A stretch of DNA of 64,000 nucleotides from Shinella daejeonensis (GTDB lineage Bacteria; Pseudomonadota; Alphaproteobacteria; Rhizobiales; Rhizobiaceae): contig NZ_JAHWXY010000004.1 of the NCBI RefSeq assembly GCF_024281235.1, positions 124,001-188,000 on the forward strand, read 5' to 3'. Every line of letters begins with the position of its first letter. Within the stretch, counting starts at the first letter, position 1. The notes below the pieces were generated by a model. The model was given only the letters and a program-made list of their open reading frames with translations, was not told where the DNA came from and ran no database searches. Below are positions 28,233-36,055 of the stretch, piece by piece. Position numbers and translations under genes: made by a program.

Positions 28233-29186
28233 ATGCGCTCACTTCTGCTCGCTGCCGCGGCCACGCTGGCGCTTGCCTTGCCCGCTCAGGCGGAGAACGT
28301 CACCGTTTCGGTCACCGCGATCGTCGAGCATCCGGCCCTCGATGCCGCCCGTGACGGCGTCAGGGAGGTGCTGGAAGAGGCGGGATACAAGGAAGGCGAG
28401 AACCTGAAGTTCGTCTATGAGTCCGCCCAGGGCAACCCGGCGACGGCCGCCCAGATCGCCCGGCAGTTTGCGGGCGACGACCCGGCGGTGATCGTGCCGA
28501 TCTCCACGCCTTCGGCCCAGGCGGTCGTTTCCGCCACCAAGGATATTCCGGTGGTCTTCACGGCCGTCTCCGATCCTCTCGGCGCGCAGCTCGTCACCGA
28601 TATGGAAAAGCCCGGCGGCAATGTCACCGGCCTGTCCGACATGTCGCCGGTTGCCGATCACGTCGCGCTGATCAAGGAAATCCTGCCGGAAGCCAAGACC
28701 ATCGGCTATCTCTACAATTCCGGTGAAGCCAACTCCGTCTCGCTGCTCGACGTGCTGAAGGCCGAAGCGGAGAAGGCGGGCCTCTCGGTCATCGAATCCG
28801 CGGCCATCAAGTCCGCCGACGTGCAGGGCGCGGCGCGCGCGCTGATCGGCCGCGCCGACGTCATGTATGTGCCGACCGACAATACCATCGTCTCGGCGCT
28901 CGAGGGCGTTGTCTCCGTCGCCGAGGAAAGCAAGCTGCCGCTCTTCACCGCCGACACGGACTCCGTCTCGCGCGGGGCTCTGGCTGCGCTCGGCTTCAAC
29001 TACAAGGATGTCGGCCGGCAGACCGGCGAGATCGTGGTGCGCATCCTCAAGGGCGAGAAGCCCGGTGACATTCCGGTGCGCGTCGCCGTCGGAACCGACC
29101 TCGTGATCAACAAGGCCGCCGCCGCCAAGATGGGCGTGACCGTTCCCGAAAGCGTTCTTGCCCGCGCCACCAATGTCATCGAATAG
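28233..29186 (+). CDS. ABC transporter substrate-binding protein (TrpX/DUF534 family)
   Basis: A 317-residue periplasmic protein with a clear signal peptide (L-A-L-A-L-P-A-Q-A, cleavage near residue 20). The two-lobe periplasmic-binding fold of the DUF534 family shows in T-A-I-V-E-H-P-A-L-D, A-Q-I-A-R-Q-F-A-G-D-D-P, F-T-A-V-S-D-P-L-G-A-Q-L-V and the end segment Y-K-D-V-G-R-Q-T-G. In streptococci the family (TrpXYZ) is linked to tryptophan uptake; the ligand here is unknown. ATG 28233 has GGGAGGA upstream. The permease and ATPase follow after a strong hairpin. Confidence 0.88.
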   Translation: MRSLLLAAAATLALALPAQAENVTVSVTAIVEHPALDAARDGVREVLEEAGYKEGENLKFVYESAQGNPATAAQIARQFAGDDPAVIVPISTPSAQAVVSATKDIPVVFTAVSDPLGAQLVTDMEKPGGNVTGLSDMSPVADHVALIKEILPEAKTIGYLYNSGEANSVSLLDVLKAEAEKAGLSVIESAAIKSADVQGAARALIGRADVMYVPTDNTIVSALEGVVSVAEESKLPLFTADTDSVSRGALAALGFNYKDVGRQTGEIVVRILKGEKPGDIPVRVAVGTDLVINKAAAAKMGVTVPESVLARATNVIE

Positions 29187-29216
29187 CCACCGGGCCACCG
29201 AAACCGACACCATTGC

Positions 29217-29253
29217 GATCAACCGCTGCCGGCAGTTCCGGCGGCGGTTGATC
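29217..29253 (+). other. Intercistronic hairpin after the binding-protein gene
   Basis: A 16-bp stem (29217-29232 with 29238-29253, loop CAGTT, one G.U) with no following U tract. Such structures often keep the binding-protein message more abundant than the permease message. Confidence 0.6.
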
Positions 29254-29306
29254 CGTTAGAGCCCTTCCCCCCGGCGGCGGAAGAGACAAGCCAGGAGAGC
29301 CGAACC

Positions 29307-30188
29307 GTGAGCCTGATTGCCTTCTGGGGCGCCGTGGAACTGGGGCTGGTCTATGCCTTCGTCGCGATCGGCGTTTATCTCACCTTCCGCGTGCTCGATT
29401 TTCCCGATCTCACCGTGGACGGATCCTTTCCGCTCGGCGCCGCGGTGACGGCCGTCCTGATCATTTCCGGCGTCAATCCATGGCTCGCCGCGACCGTCGC
29501 CATGATCGCCGGCGCGATCGCCGGCCTCGTCACGGCGCTGCTCAACGTGCGCTTCCGCATCCTCAACCTGCTTGCCTCGATCCTGACGATGATCGCGCTG
29601 TTCTCCGTGAACCTGCGCGTCATGGGTAAGCCGAACGTGGCGCTGATCAATGCCGATACGATGCTCAGTCCCTTCTTCGGCCTCGGTCTGCGCGACTTCT
29701 ACGTCCGCCCGCTCTTCGTCGGCCTGCTCGTCCTCTTCGCTGTGGTTCTCGTCTGGCGCTTCCTGGAAAGCGATGCCGGCCTGTCGATGCGCGCCACCGG
29801 CGCGAACGCCCGCATGGCGCGGGCGCAAGGCGTCGACACCAACCGCCAGATCTATCTCGGCATCGCGATCTCCAACGCGCTCGTGGCGCTCGGCGGCGCG
29901 CTCTTCGCCCAGACCAACGGCTTTGCCGACGTCACCTCGGGCGTCGGCACCATCGTCGTGGGGCTGGCCGCCGTCATCATCGGCGAGACGCTGTTCGGCG
30001 CGCGCGGCATCCTGATCGCGCTGATCGGCTGCGTGCTGGGTTCGATCCTCTATCGCATCGCCATCCAGCTGGCGCTTTCTTCCGATATTCTCGGCCTCAA
30101 GGCGTCCGACCTCAACTTCGTGACGGCGCTGCTCGTCACCGTGGCGCTCATCCTGCCGCGCCTGCGCAGGGGAGGAGCCGCGTCGTGA
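29307..30188 (+). CDS. ABC transporter permease (TrpY-like, LivH superfamily)
   Basis: A 293-residue membrane protein with about eight helices, starting with GTG at 29307, which has AGGAG 9 nt upstream. Motifs typical of this permease family include F-P-D-L-T-V-D-G-S-F-P-L-G-A near residue 33, L-L-A-S-I-L-T-M-I near 91, the E-S-D-A-G-L-S-M-R-A-T-G-A-N coupling loop near 155 and G-L-A-A-V-I-I-G-E-T-L-F near 220. It overlaps the ATPase gene by 4 bp (GTGA) and belongs to the same importer as the upstream binding protein. Confidence 0.9.
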   Translation: MSLIAFWGAVELGLVYAFVAIGVYLTFRVLDFPDLTVDGSFPLGAAVTAVLIISGVNPWLAATVAMIAGAIAGLVTALLNVRFRILNLLASILTMIALFSVNLRVMGKPNVALINADTMLSPFFGLGLRDFYVRPLFVGLLVLFAVVLVWRFLESDAGLSMRATGANARMARAQGVDTNRQIYLGIAISNALVALGGALFAQTNGFADVTSGVGTIVVGLAAVIIGETLFGARGILIALIGCVLGSILYRIAIQLALSSDILGLKASDLNFVTALLVTVALILPRLRRGGAAS

Positions 30189-30979
30189 TCTCCGTTTCCG
30201 ACATCAAGGTCGTCTTCGGCAAGGGAACGCCGTTGCAGAAACAGGCGCTGAACGGCGTCAGCCTCACCATAGAGGAAGGCCAGTTCGTCACGGTCATCGG
30301 TTCGAACGGCGCCGGCAAGTCGACGCTGCTCGGCGTGCTGGCCGGCGATGTCATCGCGACCGAAGGTCAGGTGCGGATCGGTACGGCGGATGTGACGCGA
30401 CAGGGGACGGCGGCCCGCGCCGGACGGGTCGCACGGGTCTTCCAGGACCCGCTCACCGGCAGTTGCGGCTCGCTCTCCATCGAGGAGAACCTCGCGCTTG
30501 CCGCCCGGCGCGGCGAGCGGCGCGGCCTGTCGGCATCCCTCGGCCCACGGCGGCGCGCCCATTTCCGCGAGCGCATCGCCGAGCTTAATCTCGGTCTCGA
30601 AAGCCGTATGCGCGACCGCATGGACCTGCTTTCCGGCGGCCAGCGCCAGGCGGTCTCGCTGGTCATGGCGACGCTTGCCGGCTCCGATGTGCTGCTGCTC
30701 GACGAGCATACCGCGGCGCTCGATCCGGGCATGGCCGAATTCATCATGACATTGACGCAGAAGATCGTTTCCGAGCGCAAGCTGACGACGCTGATGGTGA
30801 CCCACTCCATGCGCCAGGCGCTCGACTACGGCCACCGCACGGTCATGCTGCATGCCGGCGAGATCGTTCTCGACGTCGCCGGCGACAGCCGCAAGGACCT
30901 TCAGGTGGAGGACCTGATCGCCATGTTCCGCAAGATGCGCGGCCAGACGCTCGACGATGACGCGCTTTTGATCGGATAG
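30185..30979 (+). CDS. ABC transporter ATP-binding protein (TrpZ-like)
   Basis: A 264-residue ABC ATPase, GTG start at 30185 overlapping the permease stop. Walker A G-S-N-G-A-G-K-S-T near residue 39, Q-loop V-F-Q-D-P-L, signature L-S-G-G-Q-R-Q-A near 151, Walker B L-L-L-D-E-H-T-A-A-L-D-P and the switch His in V-T-H-S are complete. The Glu-His pair after Walker B (D-E-H) is normal for this branch. It powers the importer formed with the two preceding genes and ends 6 bp before the convergent LysE gene. Confidence 0.92.
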   Translation: MISVSDIKVVFGKGTPLQKQALNGVSLTIEEGQFVTVIGSNGAGKSTLLGVLAGDVIATEGQVRIGTADVTRQGTAARAGRVARVFQDPLTGSCGSLSIEENLALAARRGERRGLSASLGPRRRAHFRERIAELNLGLESRMRDRMDLLSGGQRQAVSLVMATLAGSDVLLLDEHTAALDPGMAEFIMTLTQKIVSERKLTTLMVTHSMRQALDYGHRTVMLHAGEIVLDVAGDSRKDLQVEDLIAMFRKMRGQTLDDDALLIG

Positions 30980-30985
30980 GGCGGC

Positions 30986-31627
30986 TCAGCGCCCCTGCGC
31001 GAAGAGTATCTTCACGGCGAAGGCGGAAAAGACCGTGGCGAAGGCATAGTCGAGGCCGCGCAGGACCTTCCTGTTTCGTTGTAGCCAGCCCGAAAGCCGG
31101 TCGGCGGCAAGGATGACGCCGGCAGTCACCGGAATGCCGACGCCGGTGAAAAGCAGGCCGAGGAAGACCAGCTTGCCCGTCACATGGGGATCGCCCGCCG
31201 TCACGAACTGCGGCAGGAAGGTCATGAAGAAGATGATGACCTTGGGATTGAGCAGATTCACCCAGAAGCCGGTGGAAACATTGGAAAGCGCCGTGCCGCG
31301 CGGTCCGGCGGCCGTCTTCACGGTGATCGTCGAGCCGCGGCGGATCGCCTGTATGGCGAGCCACAGGAGATAGGCGGCGCCGCCGGTCTTGAGAATCGCG
31401 AACGCCGCCGGCGAAGCGGTGATGAGCGCGGATACGCCGAAAGCGACGAGCAGCGTATGGGCGATGAGGCCAAGGCTGGTGCCGAGCAGGATGAAGAGCG
31501 CGGCCGTCCGCCCCTGCGACACCGCCCGGCTGATCGACAGCGTCATGTCCGGGCCGGGCGTCGTCGCCAGCAGCAGGCTTGCGGCGACGAAAGCAAGAAG
31601 CGTCGGCAGGGTGGGCAGAAAATCCAT
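30986..31627 (-). CDS. LysE/RhtB family exporter
   Basis: A 213-residue membrane protein with about six helices and the RhtB hallmarks: T-P-G-P-D-M near residue 24, G-L-I-A-H near 53, the A-Y-L-L-W-L-A motif near 83 and N-P-K-V-I-I-F-F near 125. The family exports amino acids or related compounds; specificity is not readable. The start ATG 31627 begins the first helix; upstream in-frame codons are not conserved. It is divergent from argG across 173 bp, so export of an arginine-pathway amino acid is possible but only suggested. Confidence 0.9.
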   Translation of the reverse strand: MDFLPTLPTLLAFVAASLLLATTPGPDMTLSISRAVSQGRTAALFILLGTSLGLIAHTLLVAFGVSALITASPAAFAILKTGGAAYLLWLAIQAIRRGSTITVKTAAGPRGTALSNVSTGFWVNLLNPKVIIFFMTFLPQFVTAGDPHVTGKLVFLGLLFTGVGIPVTAGVILAADRLSGWLQRNRKVLRGLDYAFATVFSAFAVKILFAQGR

Positions 31628-31800
31628 GTTGGCGGGCTCCGATGGCGCTTTATGTCGGTTTCGATAGCGCGGACCTCGATTTTTTGAAAGCGGAATCGCC
31701 CTGACCTCCGGAGCGGCGCTTGTTTCAGCTGGCGTTCTGGCTAAAGTGCGCGCCACTCCCGGGCGATCCTCTCGCCGCATCAACCAGACGGACAACAACC

Positions 31801-33024
31801 ATGGCATCGCACAAGCAAGTGAAGAAGGTCGTTCTCGCCTATTCCGGCGGCCTCGACACCTCGATCATCCTGAAATGGCTCCAGACCGAACTCAATGCGG
31901 AGGTCGTCACGTTCACCGCCGATCTCGGCCAAGGCGAGGAACTGGAGCCGGCGCGCCGAAAGGCCGAGATGCTCGGCATCAAGGAAATTTTCGTCGAGGA
32001 CGTGCGCGAGGAATTCGTGCGTGATTTCGTCTTCCCGATGTTCCGCGCCAATGCCGTCTACGAAGGCATCTATCTGCTCGGCACGTCGATCGCCCGTCCG
32101 CTGATCTCCAAGCACCTGATCGAGATCGCCGAGAAGACCGGCGCCGACGCGATCGCCCATGGCGCGACCGGCAAGGGTAACGACCAGGTGCGCTTCGAGC
32201 TGTCCGCCTATGCGCTGAACCCCGACATCAAGATCATCGCGCCGTGGCGCGACTGGTCCTTCAAGAGTCGCACGCATCTCCTCGAATTTGCGGAAAAGCA
32301 CCAGATCCCGGTCGCAAAGGACAAGAAGGGCGAAGCCCCCTTCTCCGTCGACGCCAATCTGCTGCACTCGTCCTCCGAGGGCAAGGTTCTGGAAGACCCG
32401 GCCGTCGAAGCCCCCGAATATGTGCATATGCGCACGATCTCGCCGGAAGCCGCCCCGGACAAGGCGACCGTCATCACCGTCGGTTTCGAGCGCGGCGACG
32501 CGGTTTCCATCAATGGCGTGCGCATGACGCCGGCGACCCTGCTTGCGGCGCTCAACGACTATGGCCGCGACAACGGCATCGGCCGCATCGATCTTGTCGA
32601 GAACCGGTTCGTCGGCATGAAGTCGCGCGGCGTCTATGAGACACCCGGCGGGACGATCCTGCTTGCCGCCCACCGGGCGATCGAATCGATCACGCTCGAC
32701 CGGGGTGCGGCGCATCTCAAGGACGAACTGATGCCGCGCTACGCGGAACTGATCTACTACGGTTTCTGGTTCTCGCCGGAGCGCGAGATGCTTCAGGCGG
32801 CGATCGACCGCAGCCAAGAGCATGTCGAGGGCGAAGTGACGCTGAAGCTCTACAAGGGCAACGTCATGGTCACCGGCCGCGAGAGCCCGAAGTCGCTCTA
32901 TTCCGACACGCTGGTCACCTTCGAGGACGACCAGGGCGCTTACGACCAGAAGGACGCCGCCGGTTTCATCAAGCTGAACGCGTTGCGCCTGCGCACGCTT
33001 GCCGCCCGCAACCGTCGCGGCTGA
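31801..33024 (+). CDS. argG: Argininosuccinate synthase
   Basis: A 407-residue enzyme joining citrulline and aspartate with ATP in arginine synthesis. The PP-loop [11 protein letters not shown] is at residues 11-21, then [22 protein letters not shown] near 120 and the tail G-F-W-F-S-P-E-R. Length is standard for the type I enzyme. ATG 31801 is the only sensible start ([17 protein letters not shown]). A strong terminator follows 25 bp after the stop. Confidence 0.97.
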   Translation: MASHKQVKKVVLAYSGGLDTSIILKWLQTELNAEVVTFTADLGQGEELEPARRKAEMLGIKEIFVEDVREEFVRDFVFPMFRANAVYEGIYLLGTSIARPLISKHLIEIAEKTGADAIAHGATGKGNDQVRFELSAYALNPDIKIIAPWRDWSFKSRTHLLEFAEKHQIPVAKDKKGEAPFSVDANLLHSSSEGKVLEDPAVEAPEYVHMRTISPEAAPDKATVITVGFERGDAVSINGVRMTPATLLAALNDYGRDNGIGRIDLVENRFVGMKSRGVYETPGGTILLAAHRAIESITLDRGAAHLKDELMPRYAELIYYGFWFSPEREMLQAAIDRSQEHVEGEVTLKLYKGNVMVTGRESPKSLYSDTLVTFEDDQGAYDQKDAAGFIKLNALRLRTLAARNRRG

Positions 33025-33048
33025 CCGGTCTTTCCTCGATGGGGAAAC

Positions 33049-33082
33049 AAGGCCCGCTACCCGGCCGGTGGCGGGCCTTTTG
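33049..33082 (+). terminator. Rho-independent terminator of argG
   Basis: AAGGCCCGC (33049-33057) pairs with GCGGGCCTT (33071-33079) around 13 bases, ending in TTTT. It lies between two convergent genes. Confidence 0.75.
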
Positions 33083-33097
33083 CTTGCGGGGCCTGTC

Positions 33098-34315
33098 CTA
33101 TTGGCCGGGCTGGATCGCCAGGCGGGCGGCGGGCGGCGAGGCTGCGCGGAACCAGAGATAGCTCAGGATGGCGAGAAGGCCCATGGCGGGGACGACGATG
33201 CCGAAGGCGACGAGCGGCGCGCCGATGGCGGCGGCGATCGTTCCCGCCAGGAAGCCGGAGCCCATCTGCACGAAGCCCATCAATGCGGAGGCCGAACCGG
33301 CGATGCGCGGGAAGGGCTCCATGGCCGCGGTCATCATATAGGGCATGACGAAGGCGATGCCGAAGGCGTAGAGCCCCACCGGACCCATGACGCTCAGGAA
33401 TCCCGGCGTCACGAGGTTCGAGGCGGCGGCGATCAGGATGCTGCCCGCGCCGATGAAGGCGAGGCCGGGAGGAACGAGCCGCGCGGGCGTCACCCATCGC
33501 AGGGCAAGGCGGAAGCAGACTGTGCCGAGGAAGAAAAAGCCCGACTGCATCAGCATTCCGATGCCGAACCGGGTGGGCGTGAGGCCCACCTCGTCGATCA
33601 GCACGAAGGGAAGGATGGTCGCCTGTCCGTAGAGCGCGCCGACGGCGCCCGCCATGACGAGCGTGGCGGAAACGAAATGGCCGCTTGAAGCAAGGGCGGC
33701 ATAGCCTTGCAAGATGGGGGCGATGCGTCGCTTCTCCGGATCCGGAACCGTCGTTTCGGCCATGAAGACGATGACGACGAAACAGGCGACGAGCGCAAAG
33801 CCCACCATGAGGAAGAAGATCGACCGCCAGCCGAACAGGCCGAGGGCGAGGCCGCCGAGCGTGGGCGCGATCGCCGGACCGAGCGCGAGCATCATGCCGA
33901 CGCCGTTCATGATCCGGGCGGATTGCAGTCCGGTGAACTGGTCGCGCACGAGCGCCCGCGAGACGGTCATGCCGACCGAGGCGCCGATGCCCTGAACCAG
34001 CCGGCCGGCGAGCAGGATGTCGACGGAAGGAGCGAAGGCCGCCATCAGGCTTCCGGCGAGATAGATCATCATGAAGGCAAGCGTCGCGGGCCGCCGGCCG
34101 AAGGCGTCCGAGAGGGTGCCGGAGACGAGCTGCGACAATGCGAAGCCGGCGAAATAAACCGAAAGCGTCAGCTTGATCATCGATTCCGTGGAGGAGAAGG
34201 CGTCGACCAGTTCCGGCATGGCCGGCGTATAGAGCGCCATGGACACCGGCCCGAGCGCCACCAGGAAGGCGCTGATCATGCTGGTGCGTCGCTCGCTCAT
34301 GCGCGGCGTCGTCAT
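33098..34315 (-). CDS. Bcr/CflA-type multidrug MFS transporter
   Basis: A 405-residue 12-helix drug exporter. Markers are Y-T-P-A-M-P-E-L near residue 29, the loop 2-3 motif G-x-L-S-D-A-F-G-R-R-P near 68, R-x-x-Q-G-I-G-A-S near 107 (motif B with its Arg) and P-x-L-G-G-L near 152 (motif C of antiporters). ATG 34315 overlaps the stop of the MarR gene (ATGA), so regulator and pump are co-transcribed; that pairing is typical of drug- or phenolic-inducible efflux. Confidence 0.92.
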   Translation of the reverse strand: MTTPRMSERRTSMISAFLVALGPVSMALYTPAMPELVDAFSSTESMIKLTLSVYFAGFALSQLVSGTLSDAFGRRPATLAFMMIYLAGSLMAAFAPSVDILLAGRLVQGIGASVGMTVSRALVRDQFTGLQSARIMNGVGMMLALGPAIAPTLGGLALGLFGWRSIFFLMVGFALVACFVVIVFMAETTVPDPEKRRIAPILQGYAALASSGHFVSATLVMAGAVGALYGQATILPFVLIDEVGLTPTRFGIGMLMQSGFFFLGTVCFRLALRWVTPARLVPPGLAFIGAGSILIAAASNLVTPGFLSVMGPVGLYAFGIAFVMPYMMTAAMEPFPRIAGSASALMGFVQMGSGFLAGTIAAAIGAPLVAFGIVVPAMGLLAILSYLWFRAASPPAARLAIQPGQ

Positions 34316-34797
34316 CGGGCGGTCTCACGCGAATGCGAGATCGCCCGCTGGTCTTCCTCGATCGCTGCGAGATTGCCGCGCATCCGCTTCAACTGGTCGC
34401 GCAGGCGCTCCTTTTCCTCCGGGGCGATCCCCTGGGTCACCTGCGCCATCAGTTCGACCTGTTCGACCCGCACCGCCCGGATCAGCGCGTCGGCCGCCCC
34501 GGTGGTGAAGATCAGCTTGGCGCGCCGGTCGCCGGGATCCGGCCGGCGCTCGATGAAGCCGAGGCTTTGAAGCCGGTCGAGATAGACCGAAAGCGTCATC
34601 GGCTCGATGCCCATGCGATGGGCGATGTCGTGCTGGCGGCTGCCCTCCAGCGCCGCGACATGGACGAGTGCGCGCGCCTCGCCCGGCGTGACGCCGAGAC
34701 CGGCGGTGGCGATGCACCGCTCGAACGCATGGCGCAGCATGCGGGAGACGTCGAGAAGAACGAAGCCGAGGGCGTCGGGATCGGGGCGAAAGGACAT
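34312..34797 (-). CDS. MarR family transcriptional regulator
   Basis: A 161-residue winged-helix regulator. The recognition helix region Q-H-D-I-A-H-R-M-G-I-E-P-M-T-L-S-V-Y-L-D-R-L lies near residues 53-75 and the wing F-I-E-R-R-P-D-P-G-D-R-R-A-K follows near 80-93, the D-x-R motif being diagnostic. It is co-transcribed with the MFS pump and probably represses both; a 13-bp palindrome lies 34 bp before its ATG. Start ATG 34797 lacks a good Shine-Dalgarno, so the transcript could be nearly leaderless or the start slightly different. Confidence 0.92.
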   Translation of the reverse strand: MSFRPDPDALGFVLLDVSRMLRHAFERCIATAGLGVTPGEARALVHVAALEGSRQHDIAHRMGIEPMTLSVYLDRLQSLGFIERRPDPGDRRAKLIFTTGAADALIRAVRVEQVELMAQVTQGIAPEEKERLRDQLKRMRGNLAAIEEDQRAISHSRETAR

Positions 34798-34830
34798 GGC
34801 GGCTTTCGGGGTGGCTTCCGGGATAAATCG

Positions 34831-34843
34831 TAAGCCTAGCTTA
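34831..34843. promoter_or_regulatory. Candidate MarR operator (TAAGC-N3-GCTTA palindrome)
   Basis: TAAGCCTAGCTTA is a perfect 5-bp inverted repeat with a 3-bp centre, in the AT-rich part of the divergent region between marR and the second lysE gene. Size and AT-rich arms fit MarR-family sites; binding is inferred. Confidence 0.45.
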
Positions 34844-34978
34844 TTATGTGTCTCCACGCGCCGCAAGCCCCGGCGCTTGTCGCGGAAAGGGCGCAGAATA
34901 TCTGCGAACAGGCGCAACCCGGCCTTGACGGCGCGCTGCCGCTCGCATCGAATGCGCCGATCCAGGGGGGACTTCTCG

Positions 34979-35620
34979 ATGACCGGTTCAATGCTCTTCG
35001 GTGCGTTTTTCGCTGCCGCCTGCTATGTGCTCATTCCCGGCCCGGCCTTCCTGGCGCTGCTTGGCATCGGGGCGGGCCAGGGCCGAAAGGCCGGCGCATT
35101 GTTCCTCGGCGGCCATCTGGCCGGCGATCTGCTGTGGTCGTCGCTGGCGCTGGTGGCGATCATCGGCGCGCAGACCATCGGCGCCACGGTCTTCGACGTA
35201 CTCGGGCTTCTGTGCGGCGTCTATCTCGCCTGGATCGGCTGGAAGGCGCTTCGCGCCCGGCGGGGGCTGGAGAACGGGGCGGTGCTGACGGTGGCGCGGC
35301 CGCTGCGGCGCGGCCTGCTTTTCGGCCTCACCAATCCCAAGGGGTATCCGGTGGCGCTTGCGACCTTCACGGCGTTGCTCTCCAGTTCCTCCAGCGCACT
35401 CGATTTCGCAGCGCTTCCGCCGCTGCTCGGCGCTTCCCTCATCGGTTTCCTGATCGCCGACGGCGTGCTGGTGGCAATCATCGGCGCGGGGCTCGTCCGG
35501 CGCTTCTATCGCCGGCACGAACTGGCCATCGTGCGCCTTTCCGGCTTGCTTTTCCTCGGTTTCGCCGCGCAGGCGATCTGGCATGCGGCCCCCGGCCTTC
35601 TCGGCTGGCGGCGCGCCTGA
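34979..35620 (+). CDS. LysE family exporter
   Basis: A 213-residue membrane protein with about six helices. The LysE/RhtB signature I-P-G-P-A-F-L-A-L-L-G-I-G near residue 19, G-G-H-L-A-G-D near 40, Y-L-A-W-I-G-W-K-A-L near 74 and N-P-K-G-Y-P near 107 are present. ATG 34979 has GGGGGGA about 8 nt upstream. It is divergent from the marR-MFS operon and may share its control through the palindrome between them. It is only distantly similar to the other LysE-type protein at 31 kb. Confidence 0.88.
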   Translation: MTGSMLFGAFFAAACYVLIPGPAFLALLGIGAGQGRKAGALFLGGHLAGDLLWSSLALVAIIGAQTIGATVFDVLGLLCGVYLAWIGWKALRARRGLENGAVLTVARPLRRGLLFGLTNPKGYPVALATFTALLSSSSSALDFAALPPLLGASLIGFLIADGVLVAIIGAGLVRRFYRRHELAIVRLSGLLFLGFAAQAIWHAAPGLLGWRRA

Positions 35621-35774
35621 GCCGCGGTAGTCGCGGCCGTTTCACGGGAGCCATGCAAGCAGGACATTGGCCGGTTTGCGTTCAGCGCATGGCTGCGGTG
35701 AATTTCCGTCTCTTGTCCTTTGCCTGCGAAAGCGTCATCTCCAAGGTGCAGGATAGTAGAAAGAGAGATACACA

Positions 35775-35939
35775 ATGACCTCCCTCCGCAACTCCTTCGC
35801 CCAGGGCTTTTTCGGCCGGGCTTTCGCCGTATTGAGCGCTGCCCATGCAGCCGCTGCGGCGGTCGAGGGGATTTACCCCCCGAAGGAACGTGATCCGCGC
35901 ATGGCCGGTGGCAAGTCCGCCGATTTCCGGCGCGCCTGA
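35775..35939 (+). CDS. Small 54-residue protein, function unknown
   Basis: Starts MTSLRNSFAQGFFGRAFAV and runs through an Ala-rich stretch (residues 18-29) into a charged tail (P-P-K-E-R-D-P-R-M). The first 30 residues could form an amphipathic helix; there is no signal peptide. Evidence for a real gene: AGAGAGA 7 nt before the ATG, and a perfect 13-bp terminator starting 24 bp after the stop. The 155-bp region before it contains an 8-bp inverted repeat (35649-35656 with 35687-35694). I do not recognise a family. Confidence 0.6.
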   Translation: MTSLRNSFAQGFFGRAFAVLSAAHAAAAAVEGIYPPKERDPRMAGGKSADFRRA

Positions 35940-35963
35940 CGCGAAGCATCCATTCCAAAAAAG

Positions 35964-35997
35964 GAACCCGCCGGTCGCAGGACCGGCGGGTTCTTTC
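35964..35997 (+). terminator. Perfect 13-bp terminator after the small gene
   Basis: GAACCCGCCGGTC (35964-35976) pairs base for base with GACCGGCGGGTTC (35981-35993), loop GCAG, followed by TTTC. Confidence 0.85.
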
Positions 35998-36055
35998 ATT
36001 TCCGGCCGTATCCGGCCCGCGACGGTATCTCCGCTGGCCGGACGATATGCCTTCG

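Noticed and set aside
28233-30979. Naming the importer trpXYZ
   Set aside because: Family similarity only; no tryptophan genes or T-box/attenuator nearby, so the substrate is left open.
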